From an uncultured Paracoccaceae bacterium (GTDB taxonomy: Bacteria > Pseudomonadota > Alphaproteobacteria > Rhodobacterales > Rhodobacteraceae), in contig CAJJBH010000059.1 of assembly GCA_905182355.1 (NCBI GenBank), forward strand, positions 1-46,471: a stretch of 46,471 nt of DNA, in the 5' to 3' direction. Both the position numbers and the translations under genes were made by a program. Under the pieces are notes generated by a model. It ran no database searches. It was given only the letters and a program-made list of their open reading frames with translations, and had not been told where the DNA came from. Every line of letters starts with the position of its first letter. Position 1 is the stretch's first letter. Of this stretch, positions 8,717 to 15,810 are shown piece by piece.

Positions 8717-9102
8717 GCGTTCTGATTTGTTGGATCAAATTCATTTTTCGAAAAGTAAATTGGCCTCAATAGCGTCTGTAGCAATTACCTGCTTTGCAAC
8801 CTATTCACAAAGGCTCATCGACTGCTTGAGCGGAAAAGCGAAAGTTAGAAAAAGCACCTGCCTTGGTGTTTTGTAAAATTAAGCCAATTTTAAAACGGCG
8901 TAAACAAGGTAATCTGATATCCAAAGCTCTTTTGCCGAGCGTGCCTGCTATCGTGATCTGCTTTGTGATGATTTCCTGAAAAGGTTTGCGCATAGATGTT
9001 TCAGTGCGGGAGGTATTTTCTAGTCCATCGGATGATTGACTCTCTGCGTGATCGGTCGCTTTCGATCCATAGCGCTGGTTTTGGAACGGCCAAAAAGGTG
9101 CT
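8717..9102. other. 386-bp stretch without recognisable gene
   Basis: AT-richer than its surroundings. Short open frames on both strands do not resemble proteins I know. I see no RNA gene, no clear terminator for ugpC and no insertion-sequence ends. Confidence 0.5.
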
Positions 9103-9378
9103 CTAAAATTCGTCGAATTCAGGAACACTTCCAAGACGAACCAAGAATTCGGGGGGGCTTACTTCGCCAGAATTCGGGTCCTCGGTAACCATATAGGCAT
9201 CCGCCCCAACACACTCGTCAGAACGGGATTCGCGTTCTGCGCGTTCTTGGGCTTGGGATGCTGAAGTGTATTGGAATTGCTTGCCAATGCCCAAGGCACC
9301 TTGCGCCGCACCCGGCTTTTGCACATAAGTTTGGCAAATGTAGTGTATCTTTGCGGTGGTATTGTCGTTCCCTGACAT
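9103..9378 (-). CDS. Small acidic protein of unknown function
   Basis: A 91-residue protein with no signal peptide or membrane helix. The start at ATG 9378 is supported by AAGGA seven bases upstream and gives MSGNDNTTAKIHYICQTYVQ. The sequence is soluble, rich in Glu, Ser and Ala, and has just two Cys (ICQTY and SDECV). The tail GEVSPPEFLVRLGSVPEF is Pro/Glu rich. It reads like a small conserved Rhodobacterales hypothetical, but I cannot name a family or function. It stands alone between the ugp remnant and the LpxR-like gene. Confidence 0.6.
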   Translation of the reverse strand: MSGNDNTTAKIHYICQTYVQKPGAAQGALGIGKQFQYTSASQAQERAERESRSDECVGADAYMVTEDPNSGEVSPPEFLVRLGSVPEFDEF

Positions 9379-9623
9379 ATCGGCATCCTTGGCTGAAATT
9401 TGTCTTATGTTGAAGCCATAGTGCATTTCACACGCACAACTGTTGGCAAGCAGCTTAGGTAGTTAAAACAGCTAGGCGCTTGGGGTCCATTAGGCAACGC
9501 GTCATGCTCATCATGCCACAGTATTTTGGAATCTTTCCCAAAATTGTTCTTTGAACTGTTCATGCAATGTAGTCCCTTCGCATGCTTGGAGGACTCGGGG
9601 GGCGATTAAGACCGGATTGATTT

Positions 9624-10541
9624 ATGTATCGCTTTTTTACAGCTGCACTCATTGCACTGCTGACCCCTTTGACACCTGTAAATGCAGGTGACCGAAGTCG
9701 CATCGGTTATGGCCGACTTATCACAAATGACTTTATCGGTGACGGAAAAGACCGATGGCGGACGGGATCTGTGGCATCCTCCCGGGTTTGGGGGCCAGAA
9801 TGGACGGGTCAGCTGCCATCAGGCTTTGGTGAGTTGATAGAATTGCGTTTGGGCGCTGAAATTATCGCACCAGAAAACCTGACAGGATTTGACAGGACTG
9901 ATCGTCGTTATGCATCTACCCTATCGATTGGGGCGCACACGCACTGCCTTGCTGGGAAAGCAGAAGTCGCCGCAGGTGTAGATCTGGTTTTTGTTGGTCC
10001 ACAGACTGGATTGTCGCAATTTCAAAACACCTTGCATGATGCGCTTGATGTCCCGGCACCCGCATCGGGTTTGTTGCGCAACCAGATTGCCAACAGCATT
10101 CGGCCAACTGTTGTCATGGAAATGGGGCGTTCATTTGATGTGTCAAACCAGACACATATCCGCCCGTTTGTGGAAGCGCGCGCTGGTTTGGAAACTTTAG
10201 TACGGATTGGGTTCGATTTAACCTTCGGGGCATTGGGACGGGGCGAACTGATGTCGCGTGACCCAGTTTCAGGGCAACGTTACCGCACTATTGCCCAAGA
10301 CTGGACAGGTTACAGCGCCGTACTGGGTGCGGATGTGACATATGTTGGCAGTTCGGAGTTTTTCCCCGAAAATCGTGGACCGGGCGCCACTGAGGTCCGT
10401 AAACGTGTGCGTTTGGGGCTACATTGGCAGGGTGAAAATAACACTGCCGTGTTTTATGGAATGACTTGGCTGGGCGAGGAATTTGACGGGCAGGCGGGAG
10501 GCCAGGTGATTGGCTCTGCAAGGCTCAACTTTTGGTTCTAA
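9624..10541 (+). CDS. LpxR-like lipid A deacylase family outer-membrane protein
   Basis: A 305-residue protein with a signal peptide (cleavage near VNA-GD) and a C-terminal aromatic residue (ARLNFWF) typical of outer-membrane barrels. It belongs to the DUF2219/LpxR family: YGRLITNDFIGDGKDRWRTG holds the Asn35-Asp36 pair corresponding to the catalytic/calcium-site residues known at the start of mature LpxR. The later FFPENRGPGATEVRK and GMTWLGEEFDGQ segments also fit. LpxR removes the 3'-acyloxyacyl chain from lipid A at the outer surface. Activity here is inferred from the family; whether the catalytic His is kept is not certain from reading alone. No strong ribosome site precedes the ATG. 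Confidence 0.78.
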   Translation: MYRFFTAALIALLTPLTPVNAGDRSRIGYGRLITNDFIGDGKDRWRTGSVASSRVWGPEWTGQLPSGFGELIELRLGAEIIAPENLTGFDRTDRRYASTLSIGAHTHCLAGKAEVAAGVDLVFVGPQTGLSQFQNTLHDALDVPAPASGLLRNQIANSIRPTVVMEMGRSFDVSNQTHIRPFVEARAGLETLVRIGFDLTFGALGRGELMSRDPVSGQRYRTIAQDWTGYSAVLGADVTYVGSSEFFPENRGPGATEVRKRVRLGLHWQGENNTAVFYGMTWLGEEFDGQAGGQVIGSARLNFWF

Positions 10542-10560
10542 GTGCAACACATTGGAATCT

Positions 10561-10578
10561 GACACAAAATGTGTCTTT
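10561..10578 (+). terminator. Small hairpin after the LpxR-like gene
   Basis: A 6-bp stem GACACA/TGTGTC with an AAA loop is followed by TTT, 20 bases after the stop codon. It is short for an intrinsic terminator but well placed. Confidence 0.45.
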
Positions 10579-10657
10579 CCTCAGTGAATCATGTTTGTTA
10601 ACGATTAATTAATAAGAAGCCCAAAATGGGCACTTAAATGAGGCAGGCAAGCAAGCA

Positions 10658-11711
10658 ATGAAAACGGGCTTTAAAGGCACGTTCGTCATATCTTGGTCGC
10701 AAACTGAAATAGACGGTCTTGAAGCCGCGCCAGTGCAATCCCTAAACGTGGGTGCGGCGTGGTCTTGGAGAGGGGATGCTATCCGCGTGGATGGCCCGTC
10801 GGATGTATTGCGGCTGGATCAGGCGGACGGTTCAACAGATTTACGCAAACGTGCAGCACGTATGGTGCACCGTTTGGTTGGCGCTGCGGTGGATCACAAG
10901 CCACTGGCACCACATGAGTTCACGGATGCAAATCCATTGGTGGACAACACCTTTGTGGTTACCGACGGGGCGCACAGTTACACAGTCACGTTGATTGAAG
11001 TTGGACGTGGCTCCCAACCATTATTGATGTTCTTGGACGAGATGCCGCCACGTGCTTGCTACCTTTGGGTTGTGCATCACTCGTTAGGTGTGGCCGCAGT
11101 AAATCCAATGGGCCCAGAAAGCGGTGGGGTGATTTGCTTTACTCTGGGAACACGCATTCGCACACCGGATGGTTTGGTTTTGGTCGATGACCTACGTGAA
11201 GGGGATCGCGTCCAAACCAAGGATAACGGCGCCCCAGAAATCATGTGGAAGGGCAGCCATCGTATGACGGGCGCACGTATGTTTGCTATGCCGCATCTGC
11301 GTCCTGTTCGTATTAAAACAGGTGCATTGGGTGTGGAACGTCCCGACTAAGAACTTCTGGTTTCCCCCTAGTCACCGCATGTTGATCCAAGGCCCAGAAG
11401 CTATGGCGCTGTTCAACACACCCGAAATTTTGGTGGCGGCCAAGGACCTGATCAACGGAACGACCATTACCGTCGATGTCACTGTTTCGGAAGTAACCTA
11501 CATCCATATGTTACTGCCAGATCACCAAATTCTTTGGGCGAATGGCGTGGAAACAGAAAGCTTCCATCCTGCGAACGCGACGCTTTCAGTTCTTGACGCT
11601 GCAGATCTGGCCCAATTTCCGGATCTGGAACACGACCCAAATACCTATGGTAGCTATGCACGGCGTAATCTGTCGGCAACAGAGGCGGCAATCTTTAACC
11701 ACGCAGCTTAA
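10658..11711 (+). pseudogene. Hint-domain protein gene, broken by a stop and a frameshift
   Basis: It once encoded a Hint (hedgehog/intein) domain protein of about 350 residues. The N-terminal 155 residues form a domain common in Roseobacter Hint proteins. The Hint domain begins at the nucleophile Cys in GGVICFTLGTRIRTP and ends near YIHMLLPDHQILWANG. The frame breaks where the family reads ERPD-x-ELLVSPxHRML: TAA at 11347-11349 follows ERPD, and a few codons later the run TTTCCCCCTAG carries one C too many, shifting SHRMLIQG into another frame. Two lesions within 30 bases make a sequencing error unlikely. The rest stays open to 11711 (ATEAAIFNHAA). Confidence 0.85.
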
Positions 11712-11737
11712 AGTCAGTTGCGTGGGCTATGCCGTGC

Positions 11738-12298
11738 CTAATCTTTGTTGATCAGTTCCGCGATGATAGCCTTTGCGCTGTCTGACATCCAATCAGCATC
11801 CCCACGAAGGCGAGCGATTTCTTTTCCTTTGGGGTCCATGATCACGGTAATCGGCAGCCCGAAGATTCCCATTTGGCTTGCTAGCGATTGTTTTGGGTCT
11901 TGATAGCTGGGCAGATTGTCAATGTTTGCGGTTTCAAAGAACTTCTTGATACCTGCGGGGGAGTTGCGCCCAGTCGCGATTGTAACAACTTCAAAATCTT
12001 TCCCACCAAATTCAGCCTGCAAGGCTGAAAGCATCGGCATTTCTTTGCGACAAGGGGCGCACCACGTTGCCCAAAAGTTCACCAACACATATTTGCCTTT
12101 GTAAGCATCCAGTGTCTTTTCGCCTGCAACATTTCCCAGCTGGAACGGAGCGTTGGATGTGGCTTCGGGTGTGGAGTGAAAAATCAGTTTTTTCATATCA
12201 CCAGTGCGAAGAAGTGCCGCTGCAGACGTATCTGCAAAGCTGGGGGTGGCACCAAAGGCGAGGGCCGTATAGATGATTGCAGCAATATAACGTTTCAT
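11738..12298 (-). CDS. TlpA-like periplasmic thiol:disulfide oxidoreductase
   Basis: A 186-residue thioredoxin-fold protein exported by a signal peptide ([21 protein letters not shown], cleavage after A22). The active site WATWCAPC places the redox Cys pair at 80 and 83, and the cis-Pro loop is [11 protein letters not shown]. TlpA/ResA/CcmG proteins reduce specific periplasmic disulfides, often for cytochrome c or oxidase maturation; the target here is unknown. The start is ATG 12298 with GGAGGG just upstream; an open frame continues 77 codons further but runs through argH. It is divergent from argH with only 22 bp between the start codons. Confidence 0.88.
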   Translation of the reverse strand: MKRYIAAIIYTALAFGATPSFADTSAAALLRTGDMKKLIFHSTPEATSNAPFQLGNVAGEKTLDAYKGKYVLVNFWATWCAPCRKEMPMLSALQAEFGGKDFEVVTIATGRNSPAGIKKFFETANIDNLPSYQDPKQSLASQMGIFGLPITVIMDPKGKEIARLRGDADWMSDSAKAIIAELINKD

Positions 12299-12320
12299 TT
12301 TCCCTCCAAGGGGTCGATCA
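12299..12320. promoter_or_regulatory. 22-bp divergent gap holding both ribosome sites
   Basis: The gap between the tlpA-like and argH start codons holds AAGGGG for argH and GGAGGG for the other strand, and nothing else fits. Any promoter for either gene must lie inside the coding region of the other. Confidence 0.7.
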
Positions 12321-13712
12321 ATGACAAATAAAACCAGCAATACCATGTGGGGCGGCCGCTTTGCCGCTGGTCCGGACGCGATTATGGAGGCAATTAACGC
12401 CTCAATCGGGTTTGACCAGCGCATGGCAGCCCAAGATATAGCAGGCTCGCGCGCCCACGCAGCAATGCTCGCTGCAACAGGCATCCTAACAGATACCGAT
12501 GCGGAAGCGATCCGTGAAGGCCTCCTCACGGTCTTGTCAGAAATAGAGGGCGGATCGTTTCAGTTTTCCACCGCTTTGGAAGACATCCACATGAACGTGG
12601 AAAGCCGTCTTAAAGAAATCATCGGCGAACCCGCAGGTCGTTTGCACACGGGCCGTTCACGCAATGACCAAGTGGCTACTGACTTTAAGCTGTGGGTGCG
12701 TGATCAATTTGACGCTGCAGAAGCTGGATTGCTGGCGTTGATCCAAGCGCTTTTGGGTCAGGCAGAGGCAGGAGCCGATTGGGTTATGCCAGGATTTACC
12801 CACCTGCAGGTGGCACAACCTGTAACATGGGGCCACCATATGATGGCCTATGTCGAAATGTTTGGTCGTGATTTGTCCCGTGTGCGCGATGCACGAGTTC
12901 GAATGAACGAATCCCCACTGGGCGCTGCAGCTTTGGCAGGCACGTCTTTTCCGATTGATCGTCACATGACGGCAGAGGCATTGGGTTTTGATCGTCCATC
13001 CGCCAATTCGTTGGACGCCGTATCGGACCGCGACTTTGCGTTGGATTTTCTTGGGGTCGCCAGCATCAGTGCGATGCACCTCTCCCGTTTTGCCGAAGAA
13101 TTGGTGATTTGGTCGTCTGCACAGTTCCGCTTTGTGGCATTGTCTGATCGCTTTTCCACGGGTTCGTCCATTATGCCACAAAAGAAAAACCCTGATGCGG
13201 CTGAATTGATCCGTGCCAAAATAGGTCGGATTTATGGCGCAAATACAGGGTTGATGATGGTCATGAAAGGTCTGCCGCTGACCTATTCCAAGGACATGCA
13301 AGAAGACAAAGAACAGGTCTTTGACGCGGCAGATTCGTGGATGTTGGCGATGGCTGCGATGGAGGGGATGGTCAAAGATATGACTGCCAACCGCGAAAGC
13401 CTTGCCGTATCAGCCGCGTCGGGCTTCAGCACGGCCACCGATTTGGCCGATTGGTTGGTACGGGTGTTAGGCATGCCGTTTCGCGATGCGCACCACGTAA
13501 CTGGAACCCTTGTGGGTATGGCTGAAACCAAAGGTTGTGATCTGCCTGACCTGACCCTTGAGGATATGAAATCAGTGCATAAACATATTACCTCAGAGGT
13601 GTTCGATGTGTTGGGTGTGCAAAATTCAGTCAACTCACGTATGTCTTACGGCGGAACTGCACCTGCGCAAGTACGCATTCAGGTGCAGCGCTGGAAGGAT
13701 ATTTTGAAATGA
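12321..13712 (+). CDS. argH: Argininosuccinate lyase
   Basis: A 463-residue enzyme for the last step of arginine synthesis, splitting argininosuccinate into arginine and fumarate. It has the fumarase/aspartase superfamily signature [12 protein letters not shown] (residues about 283-294, with the catalytic Ser loop), the conserved [16 protein letters not shown] near residue 110, and [18 protein letters not shown] with the catalytic His. N-terminal MWGGRFA is typical. Full length. Its stop overlaps the next small lipoprotein gene (ATGA at 13709-13712). Confidence 0.96.
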   Translation: MTNKTSNTMWGGRFAAGPDAIMEAINASIGFDQRMAAQDIAGSRAHAAMLAATGILTDTDAEAIREGLLTVLSEIEGGSFQFSTALEDIHMNVESRLKEIIGEPAGRLHTGRSRNDQVATDFKLWVRDQFDAAEAGLLALIQALLGQAEAGADWVMPGFTHLQVAQPVTWGHHMMAYVEMFGRDLSRVRDARVRMNESPLGAAALAGTSFPIDRHMTAEALGFDRPSANSLDAVSDRDFALDFLGVASISAMHLSRFAEELVIWSSAQFRFVALSDRFSTGSSIMPQKKNPDAAELIRAKIGRIYGANTGLMMVMKGLPLTYSKDMQEDKEQVFDAADSWMLAMAAMEGMVKDMTANRESLAVSAASGFSTATDLADWLVRVLGMPFRDAHHVTGTLVGMAETKGCDLPDLTLEDMKSVHKHITSEVFDVLGVQNSVNSRMSYGGTAPAQVRIQVQRWKDILK

Positions 13713-13885
13713 TCCGTGTCATAGCTTTTGGTGCTTTGGTGAGTTTGGCCGCCTGTGGGGCGGACGGCGAACCCGTTAAGCCGACTTTGAACGCTGTGGT
13801 AAGTTTGGGTTCGGGCGGAATGAACACAAATGTCAGTGTGGGTGCCCGCAAAGGGCCGTTTTTGGTAAATTGGGGTCTGTTCTAG
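13709..13885 (+). CDS. 58-residue lipoprotein between argH and lysA (LptM-like candidate)
   Basis: The ATG overlaps the argH stop (ATGA) and opens 58 codons to TAG 13883-13885. The protein has a short hydrophobic leader and a lipobox LAAC, so Cys16 would be lipidated after signal peptidase II. The mature part begins [12 protein letters not shown] and then runs [20 protein letters not shown]. Small lipoproteins starting CGxKG next to lysA or dapF are now known in gammaproteobacteria as LptM (YifL), which helps mature the LPS translocon. CGADGEP and the lysA setting are reminiscent of that, but homology is unproven. It is missed easily because of its size. Confidence 0.75.
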   Translation: MIRVIAFGALVSLAACGADGEPVKPTLNAVVSLGSGGMNTNVSVGARKGPFLVNWGLF

Positions 13886-13943
13886 GGTCACCTTGTCTGC
13901 AAGCAAAATGGCCTTAAGTTGTACATGAGGATCGAGGACCATT

Positions 13944-14144
13944 ATAAAATTATTAATAACTGTCGGATTTTGTGCGCTTCTTACGGGGTGCCTGCTGAAT
14001 CAACCACCAACGCCACGAACAGTCGATATTGGTTCTTTGACAGAGAAAAAAGTCAATCAGGTGGTCAATAATATCAAATCAGGCGTGTCATCGAACATCA
14101 CACTTACGGGTTCGCTTGATTTGGGCCTGTTGCGGGGGCGCTGA
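13944..14144 (+). CDS. 66-residue lipoprotein with ATA at the start position
   Basis: A reading frame of 66 codons ends at TGA 14142-14144. It encodes (M)KLLITVGFCALLTGC followed by a polar tail ending TLTGSLDLGLLRGR, a textbook lipoprotein leader with lipobox LTGC. There is no ATG, GTG or TTG available: the codon at the expected start is ATA (13944), five bases after GAGGA, preceded by ATT; an in-frame stop lies at 13926. The next gene starts inside its stop (TGATG), implying coupling. Either ATA/ATT is used as a rare start, or the gene has just lost its ATG. The downstream position resembles a second copy of the preceding lipoprotein module, though sequence similarity is weak. Confidence 0.6.
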   Translation: MKLLITVGFCALLTGCLLNQPPTPRTVDIGSLTEKKVNQVVNNIKSGVSSNITLTGSLDLGLLRGR

Positions 14145-14461
14145 TGTCACCACTGCGCATGATATATCTGGCCCTCGCAGTCTGGGGTGCGATCCATCCG
14201 ATGTTTTATTTTGTTCAATGGTTCACAAGCAATGGCTTTGACATCATGGGCATGGTTGATGCGTGGCATATAAATGCAGCAACCAGTGGATTGGTCTGGG
14301 ATCTGACCATCGCGTTAATAGCATTGACTGTCTGGATCGTTGCGGAGGTCGCGGTGCGGCGCAATTGGATTGCTTTGATCGCAATCCCTGCAACAATCTG
14401 CATCGGTGTTAGTTGTGGCCTGCCGCTCTATCTGTTTTTGCGCACAAGACCGGTGACTTAA
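14144..14461 (+). CDS. DUF2834 family small membrane protein
   Basis: A 105-residue protein with three membrane helices (about residues 5-27, 48-70 and 76-98). The opening IYLALAVWGAIHPMFYFVQWF and the central WDLTIALIALTVWIVAE match DUF2834, whose function is unknown. Its ATG overlaps the stop of the lipoprotein frame before it (TGATG), so the argH-to-lysA genes read as one operon. Confidence 0.8.
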   Translation: MSPLRMIYLALAVWGAIHPMFYFVQWFTSNGFDIMGMVDAWHINAATSGLVWDLTIALIALTVWIVAEVAVRRNWIALIAIPATICIGVSCGLPLYLFLRTRPVT

Positions 14462-14508
14462 AGATACTCCCATTGATCTAAGCGCCGTTTCGTGGCTAAT
14501 GCAAAGGC

Positions 14509-15774
14509 ATGGATCACTTCTTGTATAAAAACGGCGCATTGTACGCCGAAGATGTTCCGGTGGCCGAGATTGCCGCCGCCGTGGGCACGCCATTTTATGT
14601 GTACTCAACTGCCACCTTGTTGCGTCACTTCAAGCTGTTTGATGATGCCCTCGAGGGCATGGACCATCTGGTATGCTACGCAATGAAGGCGGCCAGCAAT
14701 CAGGCAATTCTTAAGACATTGGGTGATGCAGGTGCTGGTATGGATGTGGTGTCGGGCGGCGAATATCTGCGCGCCAAAGCCGCAGGTGTGCCTGGGGACC
14801 GGATTGTATTTTCTGGTGTTGGCAAAACAGCTGACGAAATTCGTCTCGCACTGACGGGAGGCATCCGCCAGTTCAACGTGGAATCAGAACCCGAAATGCA
14901 GCTTCTGGATGCCGTTGCTTTAGAGTTGGGTGTTGTCGCGCCGATCACGATCCGTGTTAACCCCGATGTTGATGCAAAAACCCACGCCAAAATCGCGACC
15001 GGCAAGTCCGAGAATAAATTCGGCATTCCTATTTCGCGTGCGCATGCGGTTTATGCGATTGCGGCGGGGCTTAAGGGGCTGGAGGTTATCGGCATCGATG
15101 TGCATATCGGCAGCCAATTGACCGATCTGGCACCGTTCGAATTGGCTTATCAAAAGGTCGCGGAGCTAACTGAAGAATTGCGTGCCCAAGGGCACAATAT
15201 CAAACGGCTTGATTTGGGTGGCGGTTTGGGTATCCCTTACGAACGCTCGAACGAAGCACCGCCGTTGCCAAGTGATTACGGGGCGCTGGTGAAGCGTACT
15301 TTGGGCCATTTGGGGTGCGAAATTGAAATTGAGCCGGGGCGCTTGATTGTGGGCAATGCGGGTCTGATGGTTAGTGAAGTTATCTACGTCAAAGAAGGTG
15401 AAGACCGCGAATTCTTGATCATTGACGGTGCTATGAACGATCTGATCCGCCCTGCATTGTACGATGCGCACCACGATATTGTCCCTGTTGTCGAACCTGC
15501 GGCTGGGATCGAGTTGGCAAAATACGACATTGTTGGCCCGATTTGCGAATCTGGCGATACTTTCGCCAAGCACCGTGAAATGCCATTGATGAAGGCGGGT
15601 GAGTTGGTCGCGTTCCGCAGCGCAGGGGCTTACGGCGCGGTTATGTCCAGTGAGTATAATAGCCGCCCGCTAATTCCTGAAGTTTTGGTGCATGGTGATC
15701 AATTCGCTGTTATCCGCGCACGTCCGACCTTTGACGAAATGATAAATCGCGATACGTTACCCGAATGGCTCTAG
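14509..15774 (+). CDS. lysA: Diaminopimelate decarboxylase
   Basis: A 421-residue PLP enzyme that converts meso-diaminopimelate to lysine. The PLP-binding Lys is in VCYAMKAASN (about residue 60), followed by VVSGGEYLRA, DVHIGSQLTD, the Gly-rich phosphate loop LDLGGGLGIPY and EPGRLIVGNAG. CESGDTFAKH supplies the active-site Cys contributed across the dimer. Full length. The start MDHFLYKNGALYAEDVPV is family-typical, with a weak AAAGG sequence almost touching the ATG. Confidence 0.96.
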   Translation: MDHFLYKNGALYAEDVPVAEIAAAVGTPFYVYSTATLLRHFKLFDDALEGMDHLVCYAMKAASNQAILKTLGDAGAGMDVVSGGEYLRAKAAGVPGDRIVFSGVGKTADEIRLALTGGIRQFNVESEPEMQLLDAVALELGVVAPITIRVNPDVDAKTHAKIATGKSENKFGIPISRAHAVYAIAAGLKGLEVIGIDVHIGSQLTDLAPFELAYQKVAELTEELRAQGHNIKRLDLGGGLGIPYERSNEAPPLPSDYGALVKRTLGHLGCEIEIEPGRLIVGNAGLMVSEVIYVKEGEDREFLIIDGAMNDLIRPALYDAHHDIVPVVEPAAGIELAKYDIVGPICESGDTFAKHREMPLMKAGELVAFRSAGAYGAVMSSEYNSRPLIPEVLVHGDQFAVIRARPTFDEMINRDTLPEWL

Positions 15775-15810
15775 GCGCATCATCGTGCTGAACGGGGTTG
15801 GGGTAATGTA

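Noticed and set aside
11346-11380. Phase variation of the Hint gene through the C run
   Set aside because: The run has only five C and an independent stop codon lies upstream, so slippage alone would not restore the protein.
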